This document shows, piece by piece, positions 38,801 to 53,433 of a stretch of DNA of 64,000 bases. Where the stretch lies: NCBI GenBank assembly GCA_002914845.1, contig JXTC01000399.1, positions 189,212 to 253,211 on the forward strand, in the 5' to 3' direction. Under the pieces are notes generated by a model. That model made no database searches and was not told the origin of the DNA. It worked only from the letters and a program-made list of their open reading frames with translations. The stretch comes from Trema orientale. Its lineage: Eukaryota; Streptophyta; Magnoliopsida; Rosales; Cannabaceae. The stretch's first letter is position 1, and each line of letters opens with the position of its first letter. A program made the translations under genes and the position numbers.

Positions 38801-41800
38801 GCGAGGATATGAACTGCATGTGTTGGGCTACACCCTAAATTTCATTTTATCAAAGTTTCTTTCAACTCCTGTTTGTGGTAAGCTGGATTACTGTTTGGAA
38901 GATCTCCTGTCCGTAGTAGAGAATGATCTTCTTGGAGATGTTTCTGAGGAAAAAGAAGTGGAAAAGATTGCTTCAAAAATGAAGGAAACTAAGAAGAGGA
39001 AGTCCTTTGAAACCCTACAGTTAATTGCTCAGAGCATTACATTCAAAAGCCATGCTTTGAAAGTGCTTTCACCTGTTACATCTCAGTTGCAAAGACATAT
39101 GACACCAAAAGTCAAAACAAAATTGGAAAGCATGTTAAATCACATAGCTGCTGGTATTGAATGCAATCCTTCTGTAGATCAGACGGACTTGTTTATCTTT
39201 ATATTTGGCCTCATTGAAGATGGGATTAAAATTAAACAGAGTAAGGGGGAGAATTTGCCAACTTCAGGGGCAGATGGAGATCATAGAAATGTTGCAGGTG
39301 GAAAAAATACTTCCTCTGTTCGAGTTAAACGTGCCAAGTCATTATGTTCACATCTTATTGTCGTCTTTGCTCTGGAAATACTGCATAAGAGAGTGAAGAA
39401 TATAAAAAATGCCAAAAATGATGTACAACTATTAGCAATGCTTGATCCTTTTGTCCCGTTGCTTGGAGATTGCTTGAATTCCAAGTATGAAGATGTTTTA
39501 TCTGCAGCCCTTAGATGCCTTATTCCGCTAGTAAGGTTGCCTTTACCATCCATCGAATCCCAAGTTGATAAAATAAAAGGTGCTCTGTTTGATATTGCCC
39601 AAAGTACAGTAAATGTCAGCAGTTTTTTAATGCAGTCATGCCTACGATTGTTGACTGTGCTTCTGGGAGGAACTAAAGCTACTCTTTCTTCAGAAGAGCT
39701 ACATTTGTTAATTCAGCTTCCACTTTTCGTAGATCTAGAAAGAAATCCCTCTTTTGTTGCCCTTTCACTTTTAAAGGCAATTGTTAATCGTAAGCTTGTT
39801 GTTCCTGAGATATATGATCTTGTAACTAGAGTGGCAGAACTAATGGTAACAAGTCAAGTAGAACCAATACGCCAAAAATGCAGTCAGATTCTGTTGCAAT
39901 TCTTACTTGATTATCGTCTTTCGGGAAAACGTTTGCAACAACATTTGGATTTCCTGCTTTCTAATTTGAGGCAAGTAATTAATTGTTGGTCCTTTTCATA
40001 ATTTTATTATCATTTTTGAATTATTTCTTTGAAGTAACGTGGGTTGGCTTGCAGGTATGAACACCCAAGTGGAAGAAAAGCTGTGCTTGAAATGCTTCAT
40101 GCAATTATCGTCAAGTTCCCAAAAAGTGTTGTAGATGATCAATCGCAGACACTATTTATCCATTTGGTGGTTTGTTTAGCTAATGATCAGGATAACGAGG
40201 TTCGTTCCATGAGTGGTGCAGCTATCAAGCGTCTCATTGGTTGTACAAGTTCACGATCACTTCAAACCATTCTTGACTGCAGTATATCTTGGTATTTGGA
40301 TAAGAAGTCGCAACTTTGGAGTGCTGCGGCACAGGTAAATGTCTCCGGACTGTTTCATTAGGTCTAAATTAATATGAAAGGATTTCTCTTCGGTAAATTA
40401 GCCCACTGATTTTCTTTCCTTTAATTTTTCTTCATTACATTTCCTTGAATATTTGAAGGTAATCTGGTTTAGTTAGTATAAAATATGTGAATGTCTAAGC
40501 GCTGTTTAGTAGATAAACTGCTATGAAGATTTATGAAGAACTGACTTGAAAGGATTGAAGAAGGAACTAGAGAAAATAATATAAAAATAAAAGGTTTAAG
40601 ATGGGATATGTTGTTTGCTCCACTCCCTGACAAAATAATGATTTTTTTGAATTGTTCCTTGTTTGATTTTTTTTACAGGTTTTGGGGTTATTAGTTGAAG
40701 CCGTGAAGAAAGGATTTCAAAGACATATCAGTAGTGTATTGCCAAAAGCTAAGAGTATTTTAAAGTCTGTCACCAATGCCATTAACGAGACATCACAAGA
40801 TCATTCTGATGAAGCTACTATTCCGCTCTGGAAGGAGGCATATTATTCATTGATAATGTTGGAGAAAATTCTGCACCAGTTCCATGATTTATGCTTTGAA
40901 CGGGATCTTGAGGTATGTTGTTGTTCATATGTGGGTGTTCAGTGAACAATATTGCAACTACCCTAGAAAATTATATCGTTTATGATAGTAATATACATTA
41001 TTACTACTATTGTTATGCGAATTTATTACACGAGCGTATAGAAATTATCAACCTGTCAGCTAGTAGAATAGGTTCAATCCTTCGCCTTTTTGTTCACATG
41101 AAGTTTTATAATTCTAGATTTAGAAAAGCTTTGTCCTGACTCCATGGGTTTAAAATTTATGGTTAGCAAATTTCATGCCATCCAACAGCATTCCGAACTA
41201 AAGTTGCTTTATTCAATACTAGGTCTAGGAGCCATTTGTGTTTCTGTGAGGACAATCAGTTTCGATACTTGTACTCGTATATTGGGTGCAAAAGAAGAAT
41301 CCATGTACTTGCTGTGCTGCTTGATTTCTGTATGGTCTGACCAATTATTCATCTGATAGAAATATGTCTTTAAGCATGGATATTTTAAGTTGGAACCTTT
41401 TTAATTTTTTTTTTTTGGTAAATCGTTCTTTCTGTTGCATGACATAGGAAATATGGGACGCAATTTGTGAACTTCTCTTGCACCCACACATGTGGTTACG
41501 AGACATTTCAAGTCGCCTAGTAGCATTGTACTTTTCTTCTGTGACAGAGCCAAGGCGAAAAAATCTCGAAATATCCCTTCAAAGTTATTTTCTTATGAGG
41601 CCAAGCAGACTATTCATGATATCTGTTTCTCTTTGTTGCCAACTGAAGACGAAAGTCGGGGATGATGCCGCAAGCAACCTGATTGTACAAAATATTGTTT
41701 TCACCATTTGTGGTGTGCACTCTTTGATGGGACAACTGGAGCATGGAGAACCTCAAAGGTTTTGGTCTACCCTTGAGCAGCACGAGCAAGGTTATTTTCT

Positions 41801-42741
41801 TGAAGCACTAAAATTGCTTGATTCAGGGAAAGTACAAAGTTTATTTTTGTCCCTTACGTCCGGTGAACTCGACAAAAAAGAGGATGGAAATTCTAAGGAC
41901 ATCAGGAACTTGCTTGTCTCCAACCTGCTTAAAAAGATGGGAAAAATTGCCCTTCAAATGGAGGCTGTTCAGGTTTGTAATGCCATAGGTTTGCTGTATT
42001 AAGCTCATTGAAGTATACTTGTTAGTTTTGTTGTATCTTGATGTGATAACTTATGATATTCCGATTGCTCCATGCAGATGAAAATTGTCTTCAATAGTTT
42101 CAGCAAAATTTTTGCACAATTTACTGAGGAGGACCGCCTGCTTTATGCATATGAAATCCTCCTGCCCTTGTATAAAGTTTGTGAAGGATTTGCTGGAAAA
42201 GTGATCTCGGGTGATTTCTCCTTCCTAATTCTAGTTCTACTTACACCTTGTTCGATAGCTTAACGAGTTAACAACATATTAATTGTCGTATTTGTGGCTT
42301 CGATCTATATTGGATTTATTTGTTTTATGCTTAATGTGATAGAACGTGCATAAAGTAGCACTTTGCAGATCTTTGCATAATGTAGCACGATGCAGATCTT
42401 TTTCTCATCAAATAGAATAGACAAAGTTCAAATCTCATGTTCTCTTCTTCCGGCGTTTGCTTCCTAATGGGCTTTTTTGTCTTCCAGATGATATGAAACA
42501 ATTAGCACAGGAAGTATGTGACCGTCTCCGAGACATGTTGGGCATCCAAATGTTTGTGCAAGTTTACAGCGAGATCAGGAAGACTCTCAAGGCAAAAAGG
42601 GACAAGAGGAAACAAGAACAGAAAATTATGGCTGTTGTCAATCCTATGCGAAACGCTAAGAGGAAACTGAGGATTGCTGCTAAACATCGTGCCAACAAGA
42701 AAAGGAAGATCATGACGATGAAATTCGGACGATGGATTTAA
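20809..42741 (+). CDS. UTP20: UTP20, small-subunit processome HEAT-repeat protein (DRIM family)
   Basis: The CDS joins 31 exons: 20809-20877, 21002-21124, 21725-21882, 22707-22751, 22917-22995, 23128-23201, 23974-24080, 24578-24763, 28323-28565, 29229-29442, 29552-29626, 29713-30038, 30515-30707, 30836-31085, 31173-31512, 31995-32175, 32259-32399, 32514-32775, 33064-33558, 34350-34807, 35294-35430, 35510-35691, 35802-36188, 36359-36484, 37993-38058, 38163-39970, 40055-40334, 40679-40912, 41448-41972, 42078-42210, 42488-42741. Total 8151 nt, 2716 residues, close to known UTP20 lengths. Helical HEAT/ARM repeats run throughout. The DRIM core is at about 890-1340 (FYRNQFLKDVLENR, then VLDCLLIWKDDFLLPY), and the Lys/Arg-rich tail (KAKRDKRKQEQK, ending MKFGRWI) is characteristic. 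Relatives act in the nucleolus in the 90S/SSU processome for 18S rRNA maturation. Intron 26 has a GC donor. Intron 8 carries two LINE fragments; introns 9 and 24 carry MITEs. Confidence 0.95.
25087..25590 (+). mobile_element. 5'-truncated L1-type LINE in UTP20 intron 8
   Basis: The 504-bp insert is flanked by an 18-bp target duplication, ATTGTTAAAATAATCAAG, at 25069-25086 and 25591-25608, and ends in a short poly(A). Its open frame (25131-25508) encodes the reverse-transcriptase zinc-binding domain of plant L1 ORF2 (WCVKRMLNL frame; CKKDVESLNHLFLHCEFS, then WGIWLESNRRIFEG). It is in the sense orientation relative to the host gene. The perfect duplication and open frame suggest a fairly young insertion. 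Confidence 0.88.
26440..27860 (+). mobile_element. Second L1-type LINE fragment in UTP20 intron 8
   Basis: In several frames the sequence reads as the end of ORF2: LTLIESVLFAIQTYYLS and VRYFLWSG (C-terminal reverse transcriptase), GGNIRFLEDVWWG, then the zinc-binding domain KIKVFGWLVALGKINT with CEKDIDHLLIHCSF. It has several frame breaks and a 50-bp internal tandem duplication (27463-27562), so it is older than the LINE at 25087. It ends near a T-rich stretch. No clean target duplication was found. Confidence 0.8.
28608..29144. mobile_element. Mutator-type MITE with long inverted arms in UTP20 intron 9
   Basis: The ends GGGTTAGTTAC and GTAATTATCCC are inverted, and the arms stay similar for about 120 bp (CATTTTGACT, TTATTATCAA, CAAATTTATACC). 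Perfect 9-bp duplications TTCTAATTA flank it (28599-28607, 29145-29153). At 537 bp it makes up most of this 663-bp intron. Terminal similarity links it to the ends at 45021 and 45952. Confidence 0.9.
32400..32513 (+). other. UTP20 intron 17: 114 nt, stop-free and in frame
   Basis: Donor AATAG|GTTTGT and acceptor TTACCAG|GCTTC bound exactly 38 codons that are open in the exon frame, so retention would insert a 38-residue hydrophobic segment (beginning RFVHDVFLM) in the DRIM core. Removing it joins the ends to give VLENRLLDANDPEIQ, which matches the expected spacing of the family. I therefore treat it as an intron in the main CDS. Exitron-like retention is possible. Confidence 0.65.
37685..37936 (-). 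mobile_element. Foldback MITE, GGGCACC family, copy 2, in UTP20 intron 24
   Basis: The termini GGTTGCCAATCCAGTAGG and, inverted, GGGCACCAATCCAGTAGG lie directly inside 9-bp flanks TATATATAT (37676-37684, 37937-37945). At 252 bp this copy is complete, and its right half matches 14042-14215 in reverse orientation. The flank is simple sequence, so the duplication is weaker evidence than at the other MITEs. Confidence 0.85.
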
Positions 42742-43510
42742 ATGCAAAGGCAGATGTAGCGAAAAGCTTATCTCATTCGGTTGCTTCAATGGGCTGTCAG
42801 GACACCTTTTTCGTCGTTATGGTGGGAGTGGTGAGACTGAAAAGTTGATCTCTGACGAGTTTTAAGGTTCAGTGAGAGGACCATTATTGGAAAAAAGAAA
42901 AAAAAAATCTCTCTGATCTAAGGGCCTGCTCCTACGTTGACAAGTTTTGCAGCTATTCTGCTTCCAGCTTAGCCTGTGAGAGGCAAAACTAGAGCCTTAG
43001 TTTTGCAGAGGCGCCATATCGAGTCATAGACAACTCATCCAAGATCCAGAAAACTTTATGCAGGCACTGATCTTGGCAAAATTTTTGGTTCTTAGTGAAG
43101 TAGTGCTTGTATATTTATTTATTTCTTTATCAATAATGTCTCAGCTGTAGAACATGGAAAGTTTGACCCACTTACCATGCAATTACAGCTTCAAAAGTAA
43201 ATCTGTTCTGTTATCACCCCGGCCTTCTATTTACTTTTTACTTCAATAATTATTTTTCTTCTATTTTAAATGAAATCTTAGTTTTGTTTTGAAATTCTAT
43301 TTATTTTTTTCTTATACTCGTGTAGAAGGGGGGGATTAAGCCAACTTATTTGCAGCATTTTGGTTCATTATGTACAGGATTTAATTTGGGCGACGTTGTT
43401 GCAAGGGCTTTGTCATATTTCAATTACTCATTTTTTTCAAACGTCTCTCTATATATAAGCCGTGATAAGCTTTGGAATTCGTACAGTACATTCAGCTGCT
43501 TATATTTTTT
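42742..43510 (+). other. UTP20 3' UTR and downstream flank
   Basis: Non-coding sequence after the UTP20 stop. An A-rich run lies at 42893-42907, and T-rich sequence with AATAAT lies near 43131, which could serve poly(A) addition. No other gene is seen. Confidence 0.45.
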
Positions 43511-43665
43511 GAGCAATTCTATCGATACTAGTGGTGTCTAGCACGTATTTGTGTCACTGAATTATTTTAATTAATAAATTGGGTTTCACATAGGTTATGT
43601 CTTAATTTTAATTATAATTAGCTAATAATAAATTGACATACTGTGGTGTCGGTCTAGCATTATTC
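43511..43665. mobile_element. hAT-type MITE, GAGCAATGC family, copy 1
   Basis: It begins GAGCAATTCTAT and ends in the inverted form GCATTATTC, 155 bp. It lies only 9 bp from the next copy. The target duplication is not clear. Confidence 0.6.
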
Positions 43666-43674
43666 ATAATTTTA

Positions 43675-43821
43675 GAGCAATGTTATAGGACATCAATGGT
43701 GCCAGCGCCACGTGACAGTTTATTACTGGGTGATTATAATTAGTAAATAGGGTCTCACATGAGTCCGCCCGACATGTAATTAAAATTATCACTAATCATA
43801 TGGTACCTCATAGCATTATTG
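43675..43821. mobile_element. hAT-type MITE, GAGCAATGC family, copy 2
   Basis: It begins GAGCAATGTTATAGG and ends CATAGCATTATTG, 147 bp, between TAATTTTA (43667-43674) and TAGTTTTA (43822-43829). An 8-bp duplication with one mismatch fits hAT elements. Confidence 0.7.
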
Positions 43822-44140
43822 TAGTTTTAAGTGTAATTTTAAGTGATTTATTTTAATCTTGGACCCACTTAATTAACAGCTTTTTCACTTCTTTCTTTTG
43901 TATATATATATTTTTTATTTTCTTTTTTTATTTTTTTTTCTTGTGTGTGCCTAACTTCACACGAATTGTGTGATATGCCTTTTTTCTTTTTTTAATTTTC
44001 TCTTTCAAATGAGGCCCATGCACGTGTCAAATGTTTAAGATCCTGTAAATGTTTTTTTTTTTTTCTTTTTAAATGAACTATTGGATAAATATCTAACTAT
44101 AGTGAACCCCATGAAGCATTAAGTTGTGAAGGAGATATTA

Positions 44141-44164
<24 letters not shown>

Positions 44165-44171
<7 letters not shown>

Positions 44172-44400
44172 CTTTCAAGGAAAAGACTGAAAATTCTTTA
44201 TTGATCAATAGCTATCGAGGTAGCAATACAACTAGGAATTTCCTCAAAAACGACATAATCACTACTAAAAGTGAAACGAAACTTGGCCAGTATATGAGCA
44301 ACTTTGTTTCCATCTTTAGAAACAAAATTGGAAAAGCCACCACCACCAATTCTAAGAAGAGAAATTATATTATCAACTATGAAATCATTAGAAGAAAGCC
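44165..44400 (-). mobile_element. LINE-type RNase H tail fragment
   Basis: The minus strand reads GNKVAHILAKFRFTFSS followed by DYVVFEEIPSCIA. This is the typical end of the RNase H-like (RVT_3) domain at the C-terminus of plant L1 ORF2 proteins. An AATAAAG and an A-rich tail follow at 44200-44165. The rest of the element is absent. Confidence 0.6.
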
Positions 44401-45020
44401 CTTGTGAAGGATATCTTTTACACTCTTATGTTTATTTTTTTCTTTGATATAGATCACAATTTTCAAGTTACATGATTAGACAAGCGATGATATTTAAAAA
44501 AAAAAAAAAGAAACAAGTGCTGATAAATATTTTCTTTTAATTTTTTTTCTCCAAGATTTGTTTTTCTTTTAACTCATTAAAGGGAAAAAGGTTAAATAAG
44601 TTCTTTAAAAAAAAATAAAACAAATTTTCATATACGTTTTTTATGCCTTTTGCTTTTATTTTTTTGGTGTATGATTATTTTAGTTTTCGTTTTCTTTCAT
44701 TTTATTTTATCTTTTCCAAATTTGTTTTGTCTACTCAGTTTTTCTATTAAAAAAAAATCCCAATGCCTTCTTTTTTTTTTCTTTCTTTTTTTAAGTATCC
44801 TTTCTTGACTCATAATTATTATCTATTCGATTGTTTTTGCTTAAAAATAATAATCTTAAATATAATATAATAATCATCAATTAATGAAAACGTAGACCAT
44901 TATTATAGCAATATAAAAGTATTCGATGATAGTTAGACTTTTGAAAGACTAAAATAGGATATTACTGTAACAACTTTATAAATAAATATTTTAATTTTAA
45001 TTACTTGCTTTTTGATTATG
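44401..45020. other. AT-rich intergenic DNA, nothing recognised
   Basis: T- and A-rich low-complexity sequence without an exon or recognisable repeat end. Confidence 0.5.
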
Positions 45021-45553
45021 GGGTTATTATCAAAAAAAAAAAAAAAAAAACTTTGGGTTTTTTTATTTTAGCAAAAAAAACTCTTAAGTTTTTTGTTATA
45101 TCAAATAAACCTTTGAATTTCTGATTATATCGAATAAAATTTTGAGATTTTGCAATCCAATCAAATTGAAACCAAAACAGATATTTAATCAACAAATATA
45201 TAACATGATTAAGAAGCAACTTTATTTCTTACGTGTTCTATACTCATAAATTATTTTTTAAAATTTATTTTAACTAAAAATAGTCAACATTTTTTAATAT
45301 AGAATGAAATAGTTTTCCCATATTTGTACATGACAATGTACATTAAGGAAAAATGAGTTATTTAATTGATTTCACAAACTAATTTGATTTGATTTTATAA
45401 TTTAAAAGTTTTATTTGATATAACTAAAAACTCAAATTTTTTTTTTTTTGCTAAAATTAAACGGGGACATTTTTTTTATATAATCGAAATCCAGGGTTTT
45501 TTCTTTTTTTTTTGCTAAAATTAAAAAACTCAGGATTTTTTCGATAATAACCC
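45021..45553. mobile_element. Foldback MITE, GGGTTATTATC ends
   Basis: It opens GGGTTATTATC and closes GATAATAACCC. The arms share blocks around TTTGATATAAC and TTTTTTGCTAAAAT, inverted with respect to each other. The flanks TTGATTATG (45012-45020) and TTAATTATG (45555-45563) match at eight of nine bases with a one-base offset, which is compatible with an old Mutator-type duplication. Confidence 0.75.
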
Positions 45554-45951
45554 ATTAATTATGTAAAGGTGTGATCTTTATAAAATGTAATAATTTTTTT
45601 GGGCTAATGATGAGAAGGCACGTGCCTCAATACTAGGTCTTTAAAAAGAAAGCAGTACTCATTTCTCACATATTGAGGACAAAAAAAATTGTCTATATAA
45701 TGCGAAAACGAAAAGTTGTTGTCGATTTCATTAACTACCACCAAAATTATAAACAATATATTTCAAGCATTAAAACGGCATTTCGTTCATAAATCACAGA
45801 AAGTGAGAACTATAGTGTCATCCATGGTTTTTCAAAAATTAAACGACAACTTAGTTGTAATCAACAAAATATGTCGTTTTAGTAGCTGAACGACAAAAAC
45901 TTTGGTGGTTACTCACATTTTGAGTCCTTAACAATTAATCGAATTTAGTTA

Positions 45952-46030
45952 GGGTTAATTACTTTTTTAAACTCTGCATTTTGACTGTTTGTCTGGTTTA
46001 AATGGTACGTGTATAGTGTATTTGAGGGTA
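45952..46030 (+). mobile_element. Orphan terminal arm of the GGGTTA MITE family
   Basis: GGGTTAATTAC is followed by CATTTTGACTGTTTGT, matching the left arm of the element at 28608. No opposite end was found before the assembly gap at 46481, so this is a truncated copy or its partner is missing. Confidence 0.6.
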
Positions 46031-46480
46031 CCCATTAATAATTGAAAATAATATTCTTTTTTAATTATAGCATATTCATCTATACCAAAAAAAAAAAAAA
46101 TCAGCACAATTAAATGCATAATTAATCATCTGAATAAAATTCATAATATAAAGATAAGCATTTATATTATCTTTTTTTAATATATATTTGATATATTTTC
46201 TTTTATTTATTCAATATATAATTATGTATTTTTATTTTTAAGTGTATACATTAATCGGACACGGTAAAGTAAGGCATACCTATATCTTACCTATTCTTAT
46301 CAAAAAAATATTATCTTAACTATATTAGCTTTGGGTATTAAAGTTTGTACCCATACCGTATTGTAAATTCGAATAGAATGCCCTATGGTTAAATGAGTGA
46401 ACAAGTAAAATTGCCATCACTATTGGACTTTCGAATTACAATCCTATGCTGAACCCCCCTTTTTTTTTTTTTTTTTTTTC

Positions 46481-46512
46481 NNNNNNNNNNNNNNNNNNNN
46501 NNNNNNNNNNNN
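46481..46512. other. Assembly gap (32 N)
   Basis: A run of 32 N sits between a poly(T) tract and a poly(A)-rich stretch. Low complexity on both sides probably stopped the assembly. It lies about 480 bp upstream of the CDC48C start codon. Confidence 0.99.
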
Positions 46513-46866
46513 TAGAGGAAAAAAAAAAAAAGAGAACAAAAAAACAAAATGGCATCCGGTTACGAACAATTTAGACATTAAATAAAAAGCTAAATATTAA
46601 GGTATTAATTGAAATAATTGTTCTCTGGAAAAAAAAAAAAAAAGGATAATTGTTTCGTCTTAATTTAATATGATTTGTTTGCAACTATTTTCCTAGTCAA
46701 TTTAGAATTTGTTAGTTACCGAATATTATAAATAGGCGTAGTACTATATTTTATTTATTTTTCACAAAATTCCTACTCAGTTTCCCTCTCTAAATCCGAG
46801 ACTTACCCAAACCATATAATAAAGGCAGAACCCAACTAGACTTTGGTCCTTGAAACATACGAATCT

Positions 46867-46991
46867 TATATAAAGCATCCACCCTTGTGCTTGCTTGCTT
46901 TTGAGGTTTTAGAGAGAGAGAGAGAGAGAGAGAGAGAGCGTTTTAGAGAGAGAGAGAGAGAGAGAGCGTTTTACAGAGAGAGAGAGAGAGA
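46867..46991 (+). promoter_or_regulatory. CDC48C TATA box and GA-rich leader
   Basis: TATATAAA at 46867-46874 is a good TATA box. From 46911 to the start codon the leader consists of three GA blocks separated by two GCGTTTTA-type spacers, a small repeat of its own. GA tracts near plant promoters are known targets of BPC/GAGA-binding factors. An in-frame TAG at 46944 makes 46992 the first usable ATG. Confidence 0.6.
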
Positions 46992-51604
<4,613 letters not shown>

Positions 51605-51784
51605 GGCGAGGTTGTGGATGATGTATAACAACAAAAGAGAGCATTGGAATTGTCACTTTTATGTGACACAATTTTGACATGATCTTTGCATGCGTTTTTT
51701 TTTTTTTTTTAAAAGGCTGGTGTACATNTTTTTTTTTTTTTTAATTTATTCATTAGTATTTTCGCTTACACGGGTGTCGTGACA

Positions 51785-52097
51785 GGAGATTTGTTATCAC
51801 TTGCCATGTCCTAAGATCACAGTTTTGGTCAAATTTACTCGGAAGTAAATATGATTATAACAAATACATATTTTTGTTTCTGAACTGAAGCTAAACAATG
51901 TTATATTACTTGATAAAAAAAATAGATAAAATAAAAATTAGGAGATTTGTTATCACTTGCCATGTTCTAAGATCACAATTTTGGTCTAATTCACTCGGAA
52001 GTAAATATGATTATTACAAATACATATTTTTGTTTCTGAACTTAAGCTAAACAATGTTATATTACTTGATAAAAAAAAGTAAATAAAATAAAAATTA
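51785..52097. repeat. 156-bp tandem duplication downstream of CDC48C
   Basis: 51785-51940 and 51941-52097 are head-to-tail copies starting GGAGATTTGTTATCACTTG, with only about ten differences. They begin about 180 bp after the CDC48C stop, so a long 3' UTR could include one copy. Confidence 0.9.
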
Positions 52098-53433
52098 GGA
52101 AACACAAAAATATCTCAATTTTTTACCCGTAGTTTTTTCCTTTAAACACCTAATTTTTAAAATTGGTAAATTAATACCCAGCAAAATAATACTCTTATAT
52201 TTAAGTGAGGGTATTTTTAACTCATTATCCCAAACAAAAAGGAATAAAACAAGACTGCTCTTATGCTAATCACTTATATATTCTGTAAACCAATTATGCA
52301 CTTCAATGTAATTACCCGGAGCAAGTGCTATAGCCTATTTACACTAGTCGGCAATTTGATCGAAGCAAGTGCAATTTCTGAATCTCCTTGCCGCATGTCG
52401 TATTCTCCCTGATTGGAATAGGTATCTTCTTATTAAGAGATGAATTCAGCAACCTTTCAATTTTTATATGAGCATGTTTACTAAAATGTAATAGAGAGGA
52501 AACTGAATACGAAAAGGAAACGCTTTTTTTTTTTTAATGTGTTTTACATACTAATTTTTATATGTTTTACATACTAATTAGTTACCCAAGATAGAAAATT
52601 TTAATATTCTCTGATAATTGTTTTCTATTCTCCTCCGTTCGCTTTTCACTCATCTCTTTACTATGCAGGAAGTATGGCTTTATGATGTTTAATTTATTAA
52701 GATAAGCTGGCTTCTTAACTCTTCAATGTAGGTGATGCATACCTTAATCTATCTAATATATATTCTTTCCATTCATTATTTACAATCTTTTAGATGGTAT
52801 GTTATATAGAATCCTTGGTTGTTTACTTGATGACAAATAAGTATTTGCTTAAAATAAAATTTAAAAAAAAGGGTAAAAAATAATGGACTAACAGTGGTGC
52901 CCAAATTACATAAAATTTTGGTTTTGAGTTTTTTTTTAAAGAAATAAATATTTAAAATTCAGCAAGAGGAAAATAAAAAAAAAAAAGAAACGAAAAAGAG
53001 TGAAGAAAATGAATATTGTCTTTTAATTTAAACAATATTGTTTTAATAGGGAAAAAAATCAAATTAGATGATTTTTTTTTATAGAAACCTACTATTAAGA
53101 AAAAAAATAAACTTTTACAATAATATATTCTATTAGGAAAAGAATTTTCCCCGTCCAAATAAGTTCACCCTCCAATGTAAAACAAACTAGTTAGCTAAAT
53201 CATATTAGATTTTATCACTAACACATATTAACCACAAAAATAAGAAAATGAATAAATAAATGAAAAGTATATTGAACATCAATTGACCAAATATTTAGTG
53301 ACAGATTATGCCAACAATGAGTGCTTAAATCACTACTAATGCATCCATTCTATTCCATGACAATAAAATGTTAATAAAACCTTAAACGTTTTCATATGTC
53401 CCACTACTATATAATTCGATAAATATATAAGAT
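52098..53433. other. AT-rich intergenic DNA, nothing recognised
   Basis: No exon, RNA gene or named repeat was recognised between the duplication and the copia relic. The open frame at 52952-53158 (minus) is Phe/Lys-rich low complexity. Confidence 0.5.

Noticed and set aside
44126-44407. Plus-strand open frame of 93 codons
   Set aside because: The minus strand reads as a LINE RNase H tail; the plus frame is only its shadow with a TA microsatellite.
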